Shown here: positions 10,603-20,310 of the stretch, one piece after another | Layout of the letters: each line of letters begins with the position of its first letter | How positions within the stretch are numbered: the first letter of the stretch is position 1 | Assembly (NCBI GenBank): GCA_025529335.1 | Contig: JAMYHX010000481.1 | Coordinates: 1-32,618 of the forward strand | DNA: 32,618 nucleotides | Source: Rhizopus sp. PT2906 | Taxonomy: Eukaryota > Mucoromycota > Mucoromycetes > Mucorales > Rhizopodaceae | Reading direction: 5' to 3' | Translations under genes and position numbers: made by a program | Notes under the pieces: generated by a model | The model's database searches: none | Seen by the model: only the letters and a program-made list of their open reading frames with translations | Told to the model about the DNA's origin: nothing

Positions 10603-12814
10603 CTAATCCAGTCCGTCGAGGGTCATTCGAAGACCCATGTTGATACAAACAGCCGCCACCAAAAAGATGGTTAATACGGCAGGACCATACTTGTCTGAGA
10701 AATCGCCATACTCATTTCTTTCGACACGATTGGCGCGTTCATGATATGTATAGAGTGCATAGATCATCACAGACATGGACACGATCGTAAAGATGATAGC
10801 TGACATACGACCTACCTTGTCAGAAAAATTGAGTAGACCGATGGCAAGACCACCGAGTAAGAGAGTAAACTTGAGCCAGTGAAGGAAAGTACGTTCGTTG
10901 GCAAAGAAAGTCTTGGCAGGAGGAGCTTTGGTTGGAATAGGGCGTGTACGACCGGTGGGAATAGATGGATTGTTCTTCTTTCTGAGAAAGATAGTCTTTG
11001 ATTTATTAAACAATTTGCTGAGTCCAGCAGGTGATAGTTGCTTATTGCTGTCAGAGGATGCGTTGTTTCTTGGTATGAGTGGTGTTGATTCTGTTGCTTC
11101 AGTCATGGCTACTTGAATATGCTCATCTGTATGAACGTCATGATGATTTTCATTATCGCTGTTGGACGCAGATCCATTTCCATTAGCTTCTGGACGAGAT
11201 AAACCAAAGACCTTGCTACGTGGCTTTCTGATGTCAACGTCCATCTGAGGTAACCAAAAGGGTAATACGTTGATTCTATCTTCTAGTAAGGTGGCACAAC
11301 CATGAATAAACTTTGAGAATTTGGGAACAGATTCGACAAGATGAGAGTTGACAAGCTCAGTGACCCATTGAGGTGGTTCTTGTCCTACATGTGTCTGTAG
11401 CTTGACTTCGAGAATAGCATAAGGGAATCGACAGATGTCAGAATCGGGCAACTGTTTGAATGGATAATCTACGCCAATGTCCATACGACGCCAGTTGTTA
11501 CCCGATCTCTGTCTACCATAGTTGTCTTCTCTGATTAAGGACAGTTCAGTATCCAAACTGATTCTGACACGAGCATCACCTGGTAATTGAAAGGCAGTAC
11601 GGTTATAGAATGTACGCATCATGGGATGAAGTCTCTTGGTTAGGACAGTATATTGGACTTCTTGAGCCAATTGTTCTAATTCTTGAATTTCCTTTTCTGA
11701 TTTACGTCCTTTCATCTTGTGGAATAGTTCATCAGTTGTATATTCACCCTTGAGGAAGGCATTCAAATACTTTTCTTTGATTGGAAAACGTGCTTTGACG
11801 GACTTTTCACCAGTCCAATCTTCATGATGTGTCTTTCGTTCCACAAAGATGGTATTCGAATCCATGCCACCATACCAACGCATACGAATGGCTTCAGCAC
11901 CCTCTGTCTTTTCTAATCTTCCCATATAAAGATCAAAGTCATCATTATCAAAATAGACACTTGTAATTGCTGAATCTTGGGTTTGAAATTCCTTGTTGGG
12001 ATTAAAGACCAAGACAGGTAAATGCTTTAAAATGATCAATTTGAGTTCAGTGATGTTATCAGGATGGACCCTGCATTTGATAAATTAGTCAATGGTAAAA
12101 ACTTTTTTTTTTTTTTTACTTGCCAATATTTAGTCGTATTTCTCACAAAGGCTGCTTGTTTACCACCAGCAGCTGAATCGCCTCCTCTTTCTTTACCCCT
12201 TGTCCTCACTCGATCATAGAGTGAAGAGATACGAATGATTAATGCGTCATAATTTTCTTTATAAAATGGTTTCGCATTCAGTCTGACGCCAAACATAGGC
12301 TTTAATGGCCATCCTGTCACTTTCTATTGAATACTGAGAGTGAATAACTATACCACGTGCGTGAAATGATTGGCTTACATCATGCTTCTTTATAATCTTT
12401 AAAAAGCCAGTATAGTTTAATCTGGTAAACTTGGCCAAGTCATGGACATCAGCTATAATATGTCCTAACTCAATTTCTGATGCAGTGAATTCATCTTCTT
12501 CCGGGTTCTCCTTTTGACATAGTTCATCTACTTCTTTCGACTCGAGTTCGATATGTCGATTGATCTCTTCCAACTTGAGACGTTGAAAGCTATAGACCTT
12601 ATCCAACTCTTTCTCGAGTAATTCTACAAATTTGCTTTCACTCTCTTCTGTCCATACTTCACCTACTGCTCCCTTTTTCAAGATGGTCTTTAGATCATCA
12701 TATGCTATTGTGTATGTCAATACATATATCACATGACTTTGATGTTTATTTACCAATATAATGAAATGTCCACTCAGGATTCAATGAAGTTCTCAAAGTA
12801 TGTCCAAACTTCAT
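10603..12814 (-). CDS. VTC4: Vacuolar transporter chaperone 4, polyphosphate polymerase
   Basis: A 684-aa membrane enzyme that makes polyphosphate from ATP and passes it into the vacuole. Exons in transcript order are 12814-12754, 12704-12379, 12323-12124 and 12070-10603; the spliced length is 2055 nt. Residues 1 to about 150 form an SPX domain (MKFGHTLRTSLNPEW start; LKIIKKHD near its end). The VTC tunnel domain follows with SVYFDND, IRMRWYG (two Arg), VERKTH, SVKARF, TFYNRTAF, ARVRISLDTELS and AILEVKLQT; these carry the basic substrate residues and metal-binding Glu known from yeast Vtc4. The last ~110 residues hold three membrane helices (DUF202-type). The intact catalytic set favours Vtc4 over the non-catalytic Vtc2/3. 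Intron 3 (12071-12123) is GC-AG. The start lies only 46 nt from the PCCA stop on the same strand, and a CACGTG box lies in intron 2. Confidence 0.93.
12071..12123 (-). other. VTC4: GC-AG intron in VTC4
   Basis: The donor reads TG|GCAAGTAAAA and the acceptor ATGCAG|G. Using GC joins TG+G and gives TKYW-VHPDNITELK, which is the conserved VTC sequence. The neighbouring GT two bases inside would put a stop just after the junction. The downstream bases AAGT match the strong donor context known for GC-AG introns. Confidence 0.82.
12354..12359. promoter_or_regulatory. CACGTG box inside VTC4 intron 2
   Basis: A CACGTG palindrome followed by CG lies in the 12324-12378 intron. CACGTG is the core of Pho4-type bHLH sites, and VTC genes are phosphate-regulated in yeast. 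That this copy is functional is speculative; a six-base site can occur by chance. Confidence 0.25.
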
Positions 12815-12860
12815 TCTAACAATATATATAAAAAAAAAAGAAGAAGAAAAAGAAATGCGT

Positions 12861-15214
12861 TTATTCAAACTCAATCAGAATTTGACCTGATTTAACTGTG
12901 TTTCCTGGTTGTACATGAATTTTTTTAACAACACCGGTCTGTGGCGTTCTTAGACTATTTTGCATCTTCATTGCTTCCACAATGACCATCTCGTTTCCTT
13001 CCTTTACTTGTTCACCTTCTTTAATGGATACAGATACAATCTTACCCGCCATAGGAGACGTCATCCTCTTGTTTTCTATTTTCGTCTTTTCTTTCTTTTC
13101 CATATATTTCAATGCCTTTTCTTGTTCTGGACTATAAATGTTGATCCTGTACTATGATACACATAATGTCATTATGATATATGTATTTGTACATATATAA
13201 TATATATTACCTTGTTGCCTCTATATTGTATTCTGAATCCCATCCTTAGTTTATCCAAATATTGAATAACTACCTCTTGATGGTCAATGCACGAATGAGC
13301 CAATAGACTATCCAATGGCCACCTTAGGCTAAACTCAAATGATTGATTCTCTGACTTGAACACGAACAGATCATTTCCCTTGTGTTCAATGTCGACGCGT
13401 CTTTTATCTCTGTTGTTGTCTTCATCCTCTATTTCCACCCACATGGATTCTACTGTTTTCTTGTTTGGACCGCGCCAGTAACTCAACTCTTTCTTGAACC
13501 ACATTGCGCTTATCAGAGCAGCAATGTGTTTGGTCGATGTTTTATCTAACCATTCTGGTCTGAACCCATTCGGATACTCCTCTGATAAGAAATGTGTTGT
13601 GATTTTCTTCCCGTCTTGAAATCTTGGATGAGAAAAGACACCTCTAAGCAGAGGAATGTTGTGTGTCACACCCTTAATGACGTACCCATCCAAGGCTTGA
13701 AGCATACGTTCGAGAGCCTCTTGTCTTGTCTTGCCATACGTTGCGAGTTTACATATCAGTGGATCATAGTCAAGATGCATCTCAGATCCTTCGATAAACC
13801 CAGAGTCACATCTCACTTGATCCATCTGAGGTTCTCGATAGGTAAGCAATCGTCCCACCGAGGGCAGATAGTTTGTTGGATCCTCAGCATAGACTCTTGA
13901 TTCAAATGCCCAACCGGATAGTACGATATCGTCTTGCCGCAAATTCAGCGGATGGTTAGCAGCAGAATAAAGCATGTGCTCGACCAGATCCAACTGGGTC
14001 ACATACTCTGTGATCGGATGTTCTACCTGCAATCGTGTGTTCATTTCGAGAAAATAAAAATTCTTGTCCATGTCCACCAAGAACTCAACCGTACCCGCTG
14101 AATTGTACCCAACATGTTTAGCAAGTGCCACTGCCTGTTCTCCCATTCGTCTTCGTGTCTCAGGATCAAGATGAATACTAGGTGATTCCTCAATCACCTT
14201 TTGATTTCTTCTTTGAATCGAACATTCTCGTTCTGGCAAGTAGATCACGTTGCCAAAGTTATCACCCAATACCTGTACTTCTATATGTCGCGGATGATCA
14301 ATGTATTTCTCAATCAACATACGGTCATCGTCAAAGGATGACTTTGATTCTTGTTTAGCCAATTTGAAGCCATCTCTCAATTCATCTGGATTCCTGAAAG
14401 AGGTAGAAAAAGGTTCAACATTTCGAAATATATTCTCAAAAAAAAAGGGGGGGGATCTTACCATGCTATTCTCATGCCTTTACCACCTCCTCCAGCGCTT
14501 GCCTTGATCATCACCGGATACCCAATCATATCTGCCATTTTCATTGCTTCTTCTACATCCTTAATCTCTCCATCATAACCAGGTATGCAATTCACTCCAC
14601 TTGCCTTGGCAATCAGCTTGCTCTGTATCTTATCCCCCATTGCCGCAATTGCAGATGCTTTTGGCCCCACAAAGACAATGCCACGTTCTTCTAGTTGCTT
14701 TACAAACGTTGGATTTTCGCTCAGGAAGCCATATCCTGGATGCACAGCCTCGGCACCTGTCTGCTCGATCGCACGAAGAACGGCAGGGATGGATAGATAC
14801 GATTGGCCCACATGAACTGACTCATCTGCCATCTGAACGTGAAGTGCGTTGGCATCGAGATCTGTGTAAATAGCGACTGTCTTGATACCCATCTTTTTTG
14901 CTGTTTTGATAATACGACAGGCAATTTCTCCTCGGTTAGCAATCAGTAACTTTTGAAATGTCTTTAAAGATAAGGGTTAATATTGAAGTTCTTTTGTATC
15001 CTAAAATTAACTCGCTTTTTTTTGTTTATATACATTGACGTTTTACTTTTTTACAAGGTTTATTGACAACAGTACTGAATAGACATGACTGTTGTCTTGT
15101 ATATTTTGATAATGGAGTTGTGTAAAGTCGCTTGTTCCGTACAATAACCAGATATTGTGGGATCTGTCTCTTGATCAAGATGGGTATTGATCGTTTCAGC
15201 ACATTAACAAACAT
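12861..15214 (-). CDS. PCCA: Propionyl-CoA carboxylase alpha subunit, mitochondrial
   Basis: A 713-aa biotin-dependent carboxylase subunit. Exons in transcript order are 15214-15047, 14961-14462, 14393-13211 and 13151-12861; the spliced length is 2142 nt. Residues 1-56 look like a mitochondrial presequence (Arg/Lys/Ser-rich, few acids). The biotin-carboxylase domain begins LLIANRGEIACRI and has the ATP-grasp glycine loop ASAGGGGKGMRIAW, LIEKYIDHPRHIE, ERECSIQRRNQK and FLEMNTRLQVEHP. A BT-like linker follows, and the C-terminal biotinyl domain carries EAMKMQN with the biotin Lys at about 679, 34 residues from the end. The wording is closer to PCCA than to 3-methylcrotonyl-CoA carboxylase (KGMRIAW, GVTHNIPLLR, FLSEEYPNGF). 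It carboxylates propionyl-CoA to methylmalonyl-CoA with a beta subunit that is not in this window. The paralogue MCCC1 is the main alternative. Confidence 0.85.
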
Positions 15215-15323
15215 GGGAACTGTGTGAAAAAAAAACACACCTTTTTATTTTTCAGGGCATGAATTTATAATTCTGGGCTTTAAATTCTTTCCTTTCCCTT
15301 TTTTTCTCACTTGTTTTATTCAA
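15215..15323. promoter_or_regulatory. 109-nt bidirectional promoter between PCCA and SSN3
   Basis: The two start codons are back to back with only 109 nt between them, so both core promoters and both 5'UTRs must fit here or extend into the genes. A small inverted repeat, GTGTG-(A)9-CACAC, lies at about 15223-15241. The side facing SSN3 is C/T-rich. No clear TATA box is seen. Confidence 0.6.
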
Positions 15324-16859
15324 ATGTCTATGATAGATTACAAGAAAAGAAAAGATGCAAGACGTCCTAGGGTACTAGACAAGTATGAAATCATTGGTTT
15401 CATCAGCTCTGGTACTTATGGTCGAGTTTACAAGGCAAGATCAAGAAACAAGTAAAGTTAAATTAATAAAAAAAAAAAAAGAAAGAGAATTGCAATTGAT
15501 CTATACTTTTTATTGGTTGCTATAGAGACGATCCTCGAGAATTTGCCATCAAGAAATTTAAACCGGATAGAGAAGGAGATACTCATCATTACGTCGGAAT
15601 ATCTCAGTCAGCATGTCGAGAAATTGCTGTAAGGCAACACATACACACTATATACATTCGACTCATTTTCATTAGTTATGTCGGGAACTAAAGCATGAGA
15701 ATGTTGTGGCATTAGAAGAAGTGTTATTAGAAGATAAAGCGATATTTATGGTCTTTGAATATGCAGAACATGACTTTTTGGTTAGTTTGAAAAAAGAAAG
15801 AAAGATATGGACAATTGCCAACTCTATATTATAAATAGCAAATTATTCACCATCACCTGCATGCACAAAAGAAGCCTATTCCTGAAATAGTCGTCAAGTC
15901 GCTTCTATGGCAGCTTATTAACGGTGTAGCCTATCTTCATGCAAATTGGGTACTTCATAGAGATCTGAAGCCTGCCAACGGTAAGCATGTTACTATGAAA
16001 CCAAACAAAAAAGAATTAACAATCATATAGTCCTGTTGACAAGCGACGGTGTCGTCAAGACGGCCGATTTGGGTTTGGCAAGATTATTTAATAAACCTTT
16101 AGCGCCTCTTTTTAATGGCGATAAGGTTGTGGTGACAATATGGTATCGTGCACCAGAACTGCTGTTTGGAGCAAGACATTATACAAAAGCAGTGGACATG
16201 TGGGCAGTAGGATGTATCTTTGGTGAATTGCTTGCTTTGAAGCCGATATTCAAAGGAGAAGAAGCCAAGATTGATAATAAAAAGAGTGTGCCATTTCAAC
16301 GAAGTCAACTAACTAAAATAATTGAAGTCATGGGAACGCCAACAAGTAAGTTCCAAAAAGGAAAATAAGTTGGAGAGTTATACTTAGTTTTTATAGAGGA
16401 AAGATGGCCATCAATAGATCAATTGCCGGATTATCCACATCTGGCATCATTTCCTCAGTAAGCCCTTGGCAGTCTTTGTATGTTTTTCTTACTAACTTCT
16501 ATTAGATGTCCTAATAACCTGAAGCAAGTATACCAAATGATGGTGTGCCCTAAAAGTGAATCAGCCTTCAACTTATTATCTGCCTTACTAGAATATGATC
16601 CAGCCAAACGAATCACTGCGGAGAAGGCGTTAAATCATCCTTATTTTCAAGAAGATCCAAAGCCAATCATGAAGTACGAAAAACCTGATTTTATAAACAC
16701 ATGTACTCATATTATCTTGGTAGTGTCCTAGCTCATCAAAATATAGAATATCCTTTACGCCGAATCACACACGAAGATAATGACATTAAATCGGCCAAAG
16801 CACCTGCCAAAGAGGACCTTCATGCGTCAAGACAAATGAAAAAGCCAAGACTGGCTTAA
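15324..16859 (+). CDS. SSN3: Mediator cyclin-dependent kinase Cdk8 / Srb10 / Ssn3
   Basis: A 385-aa nuclear kinase of the Mediator CDK module. Exons are 15324-15451, 15526-15628, 15676-15780, 15839-15980, 16031-16345, 16397-16457, 16506-16673 and 16724-16859; introns are 47-74 nt and the spliced length is 1158 nt. The Gly-rich loop is SSGTYGRVYKA, the catalytic Lys is in FAIKKFK, the cyclin-contact helix is SACREIA, the catalytic loop is LHRDLKPAN, the metal motif is ADLGLAR, and the activation segment is VVVTIWYRAPELL without a phosphorylatable T-loop Thr. These features, with KPIFKGEEAK and VPFQRSQLTKI, separate Cdk8 from cell-cycle CDKs. The last acceptor is placed at 16723 because it yields NVLAHQNIEYPLRRI, the usual C-terminal extension. 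The partner would be cyclin C (Ssn8). It is divergent from PCCA and convergent with the next gene, with 11 nt between stops. Confidence 0.92.
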
Positions 16860-16870
16860 GAATATATTTA

Positions 16871-18167
16871 TTATGTACATAAATACACATTTTCCATACC
16901 AATTTCTGGTAAATCCAGGATTCCACAATTACTTTTTTGATCATAATATGAACCTACTGAAGCCGTAATACGGAGCATCATGCGTTTCTTTAAGCTTGCA
17001 CCTTGCATTAGGTCGTTCATAGCAGGCACGGCAACATTTTGATGACAGTGGAGGAGATACTTGACAATTCGTGCCTGTCGCTGACGAACCTCTTCACCAT
17101 GCTCCCAAAGGTGCCTTGAGATAGACGTGTGTTGAAGGAGTAGAGCAATGAGTGAGTCACAGACCTGCTGGGCGGTCGGCCGAAGACGAGGATCTTTGGC
17201 AAGACATTGAGTGAAAATGGCCTGATATGACGCATCCACTGTCTTGAGCGGTTCCATCTTGTAAACTTCGGGACAGACAGCGACTGAGGTGGGAAAGATG
17301 ACACCTGAGACAAGTTGCCAGAGAATGATACCTAGAGCATACACGTTCGATGCCTGATCAACTCTCATCTCGGGAGCAAAGTAAGGGTATCTGCCATAAA
17401 ATGTCTTATCTAGCGGTTGTGTGTCGACGAGACTGAACTGAGTTCCTTTGATCAAGATATTTTTTGGTTGAAGATTAGGATGTACCTTATCAATCTTGTG
17501 TAAATCTCGGACGACCGAGGCTGTCATGAACGCAGTGCGATATATTTTGTGGAAACTCCATTGATCGACTTGGGGTATCAGTTGTTCTAGACTTGCATCT
17601 GCAGCAATTGAGACGAGTCCGATAAGGTAGTCTTTCTTGTATTTCGATGGAATTGCCGTGATACCAACAGCGTGTTTCAGACACTAGAAATAAACAAGTA
17701 AATAAATGCACAAAACGGGGAAACTATATTTACTTGTTGTGTTATGTCATTGACTGCTCGTATGGCCATGTTGATCTTACAGCATTTCCATGGCAATCGA
17801 CAATGTGCCAAATAGACCTGTCCTCGGATACCCGATGGTAAGGCCTTGATTGATCGAAACCAGGTATATGGAAACCATAGCAAAGGCTGATCACACTGTT
17901 CGAGCACTTTTTGTAATTTTAATGGATCATTGAAATAATGATGCAATAGTTCATCGTATAGCGTGGCATATTGTTCATCTCTCGGTCGCCATCCTTTCAT
18001 AAACATAGATCGATCTAGTCGTAGTACATCTGACCAGCAGATAGTGCTGTCATGTCCCTTCAATAACTCAGATGAATGCATCCACTAATAATAATCATTC
18101 TTACTTTATGTATAGGGTTCAAGAACTCGCTAGGATGTGTTCTTATGTAGTCCGAGACATCTATCAT
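16871..18167 (-). CDS. Degenerate protein kinase (probable pseudokinase)
   Basis: A protein of about 399 aa with exons 18167-18105, about 18057-17734, and 17683-16871. The C-lobe is kinase-like: HPNLQPKNILI replaces H-R-D-x-K-x-x-N, LVDTQPL stands where D-F-G is expected, YPYFAPEMR resembles the A-P-E motif, SNVYALGIILWQLVSG matches helix F, and CLAKDPRLRPTAQQV matches the final Arg motif. The catalytic Asp of HRD and the DFG glycine are replaced, so phosphotransfer is doubtful. The N-lobe is divergent; GIRGQVYLAHC could be a relic of the glycine loop. The first intron is uncertain: one donor (AAA|GTAAGA) has three in-frame acceptors giving 20, 38 or 47 nt; 47 nt fits the other introns best. 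It resembles Tyr-kinase-like or Sel1-associated kinase domains common in Mucoromycota, but I cannot name an orthologue. Confidence 0.65.
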
Positions 18168-18334
18168 TGTATATGAGGAAAGGGAAGCTACACGCTTATA
18201 TTCCCCTCTTTCTATCTTGATCTACCTGTTTGCTTTTGGATCATGTAAATGTCAAACATCTTGTGTGAGAAAAAAAAAAAAAAAGAAAAAAAAAAGAGCA
18301 AATAGACTTGATATTTATTGACATGGCATCACGC

Positions 18335-18375
18335 CACCCACACTCACACACTCACACTCACACACTCACATTCAC
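18335..18375. repeat. Short (CACACT)n-like minisatellite
   Basis: Alternating CACACT and CACT units over about 40 nt with one degenerate copy (CATTCA). It is not a telomeric motif and has no spacers, so it is neither telomere nor CRISPR. Confidence 0.85.
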
Positions 18376-18751
18376 ATAAGCATAACATCATGCTCATAAA
18401 GACCACTGTTACATGGCAATATATTTCCTACCAACAAAAGAAAAAATAGATGTATACAATATACTTGTCTCTTGTTCTCTTTTTCTCTTTAGAATAATAT
18501 TCATGTTGGATGACAACATAATATATGCTCACCCGTTTTTTTCTTTGATAGCATGAAATCATAAAGAAGAGTAAAGTAAGAAATAGACAAGTTAAAATGA
18601 CGATAATCCTATAAGCAACCTCTGTCTCTTTCTCTTTTGTTTCGTTCGTTCTCTTTGTCTATGAAGAAGTGATAAAATCATAAACTCACATTGATTGGTT
18701 TAACTCAGAATTGGCTGATCGGTCATTCAATTTCCCTTTTTCAAAATGCTT

Positions 18752-18753
<2 letters not shown>

Positions 18754-18785
<32 letters not shown>
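18754..18785. repeat. (CT)n microsatellite upstream of the disordered-protein gene
   Basis: A CT dinucleotide run of about 30 nt followed by C- and T-rich sequence. It probably belongs to the 5'UTR or core promoter of the gene starting at 18890. Confidence 0.85.
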
Positions 18786-18889
18786 CCCCACTATCCTCTT
18801 TTTTTTTTCTTCTTTTTTCTTCTTCTTATTATAAAATAACCATTTTTATCAATAGAAACATACACACACAAACTTTACATGTTGCAGTA

Positions 18890-19897
18890 ATGTCAGTTAC
18901 ACTATCTTCCTTCACTCGTTCCGATCCTGTTTCGATACCCACATCTAATAATAAAAATACGGATAATGAGCAATCTTACAAGGACATGATTAAGCAATTA
19001 GCTGCACAGGCGCCTGAACCATATGGGGCTATTCCACCCCTAAAACGAAAGCAAAAGAAGAAAAGGCCCAAAGAGACAGCAATACGACGATTATCCTATG
19101 TTGAGAATTGGCTTGCAGTAGACAGTAAAGAAAGTATACCTGACGAAGAGGATTTGGTAAGCACACATATGATTTTTTTTTTTGTATCTGTTTCTAATCT
19201 TTTATAGAAACCATCCTCTCCCTTTCGTAATTTCCTCTCAACTGATTTCCTGGTGTTACCTTTACATATGCCACCACCTTCATTAAGTGCACAAAATGAA
19301 GAACTTCCTATATATGATAGTAGACCATCATCAGAGATAGATCTTCTTCATATGGAAGAAGTAGAAGAAGAGGACGATGAAGATGAAGAAGAGGACGATG
19401 AGATCGAGTATGATATACCAGATGAACAACAACGGCCTAAAACGTTGACAAAACAAAGATCCATCCCGTCATTTTCCAAATCGGTCAGACCGTCTACATC
19501 GACAACCAAATCCTATGCCATGTCATCATCCCCACCACATCAAGAAGAATCCAGCAGTTGGATAGAAACACTGCGTCGATCACTCGTCCTGTCTACCTCC
19601 CCTCGCCAGACCAAACAGTTGATTCCGATGCCACTTCCACCACCTAAACCCCGTATGCGTAAGAGAAGATCAGAAGCAACGACACAACCTAGGTTTAATC
19701 CAGAGACGAATACATACACAAGAGATACCCGATCAAATCCTGATCATTTAAGAATGATCTCAGCAGAATTAAATATGATGAGAGCTAGGAAGCTATCAAG
19801 TCCTTTGAAGCCCAGAGGATTTTTACCGAGACGTACGGATGTGTTTATACGTGGTGAGAACAGACGAAAGTCTTTATTATGTAATGAAGTAACCTGA
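18890..19897 (+). CDS. Unrecognised, mostly disordered basic/acidic protein
   Basis: A 318-aa protein in two exons, 18890-19156 and 19208-19897, split by a 51-nt GTAAGC...TATAG intron in phase 0. No family is recognised. Residues about 50-75 hold a very basic segment (KRKQKKKRPKETAIRR) that could be a nuclear localisation signal, followed by LSYVENWLAV. Around residues 125-150 is an almost purely acidic run (EEVEEEDDEDEEEDDEIEYD). The rest is rich in Ser, Pro, Thr and Arg with SP/TP sites, including PLPPPKPRMRKRR. A short structured-looking helix (HLRMISAELNMMRARKLSS) lies near the C-terminus. The composition suggests a nuclear, phosphorylated scaffold or chromatin-linked protein, but this is inference. 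The ATG at 18890 is preferred because the upstream extension is encoded by simple repeat. Confidence 0.6.
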
Positions 19898-19999
19898 ATT
19901 CTCTTTTATACTATCTTTTGTTTATTGTAAATAATTATCCCCTCCCCCTTTTTCCCTCTCTTTCCCTTCTCGTTCCTCTTTGCATATATTAAAATTCTC

Positions 20000-20030
<31 letters not shown>

Positions 20031-20310
20031 CTTTTCCTGCTTCTTTATTATTTCATAAAGGATGCTTTTCTGTGTGTGGACAGAGCTGATGTAGGGCAAA
20101 AGAGAAGGGAACGGGGAGTAAATAAACGGACTTAACAATTAAAAGAGTAACAGTAAGGGCAAACATTTACTTTACACAAGTGTAACAATCACTCTACTAC
20201 ATAGCATTGACAGTGCCAGATGGACGATTTTGCTTATTTCATTTGTCGAATGAATATAAACATTTCGTTTTTACGCTAACCTTACTTTGGATAGGGTTGT
20301 CTTTTAAACA
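19898..20310. other. Gene-free spacer at the boundary to the transposon-rich half
   Basis: It holds the presumed 3'UTR of the preceding gene, pyrimidine-rich stretches and a TA microsatellite (20001-20025). No ORF or RNA gene is supported. The following sequence is transposon-derived, so an insertion boundary may lie here, but none is visible. Confidence 0.45.
20001..20025. repeat. (TA)n microsatellite
   Basis: An uninterrupted TA run of about 25 nt in the intergenic region. Confidence 0.9.

Larger units (their letters stand above)
18168..18889. other. Gene-free region with simple repeats and promoter sequence
   Basis: About 720 nt upstream of two divergent genes. It contains a near-pure A tract (about 18270-18297), a CACACT-type minisatellite (18335-18375) and a CT run (18754-18785). 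No RNA gene or extra ORF is supported. An in-frame upstream extension of the next gene through the CT run would encode Leu-Ser repeats and is rejected. Confidence 0.5.

Noticed and set aside
12861..15214. 3-methylcrotonyl-CoA carboxylase alpha (MCCC1) as the identity
   Set aside because: Segments such as KGMRIAW, VTHNIPLLR and the C-terminal EAMKMQN context look closer to PCCA, though a tree would be decisive.
18085..18104. A real 20-nt spliceosomal intron in the pseudokinase gene
   Set aside because: It has GT...AG ends and is in phase, but no room for a branch point. A 47-nt version with the same donor fits the intron size range here, so the 20-nt form is only noted as a possibility.
18335..18375. 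Telomere-like or CRISPR repeat
   Set aside because: The CACACT/CACT units are a plain minisatellite, internal to the contig and without spacers.
18746..18889. Extension of the disordered protein through the CT repeat (Leu-Ser repeats)
   Set aside because: It is encoded by simple repeat and lies in a region expected to be the leader.
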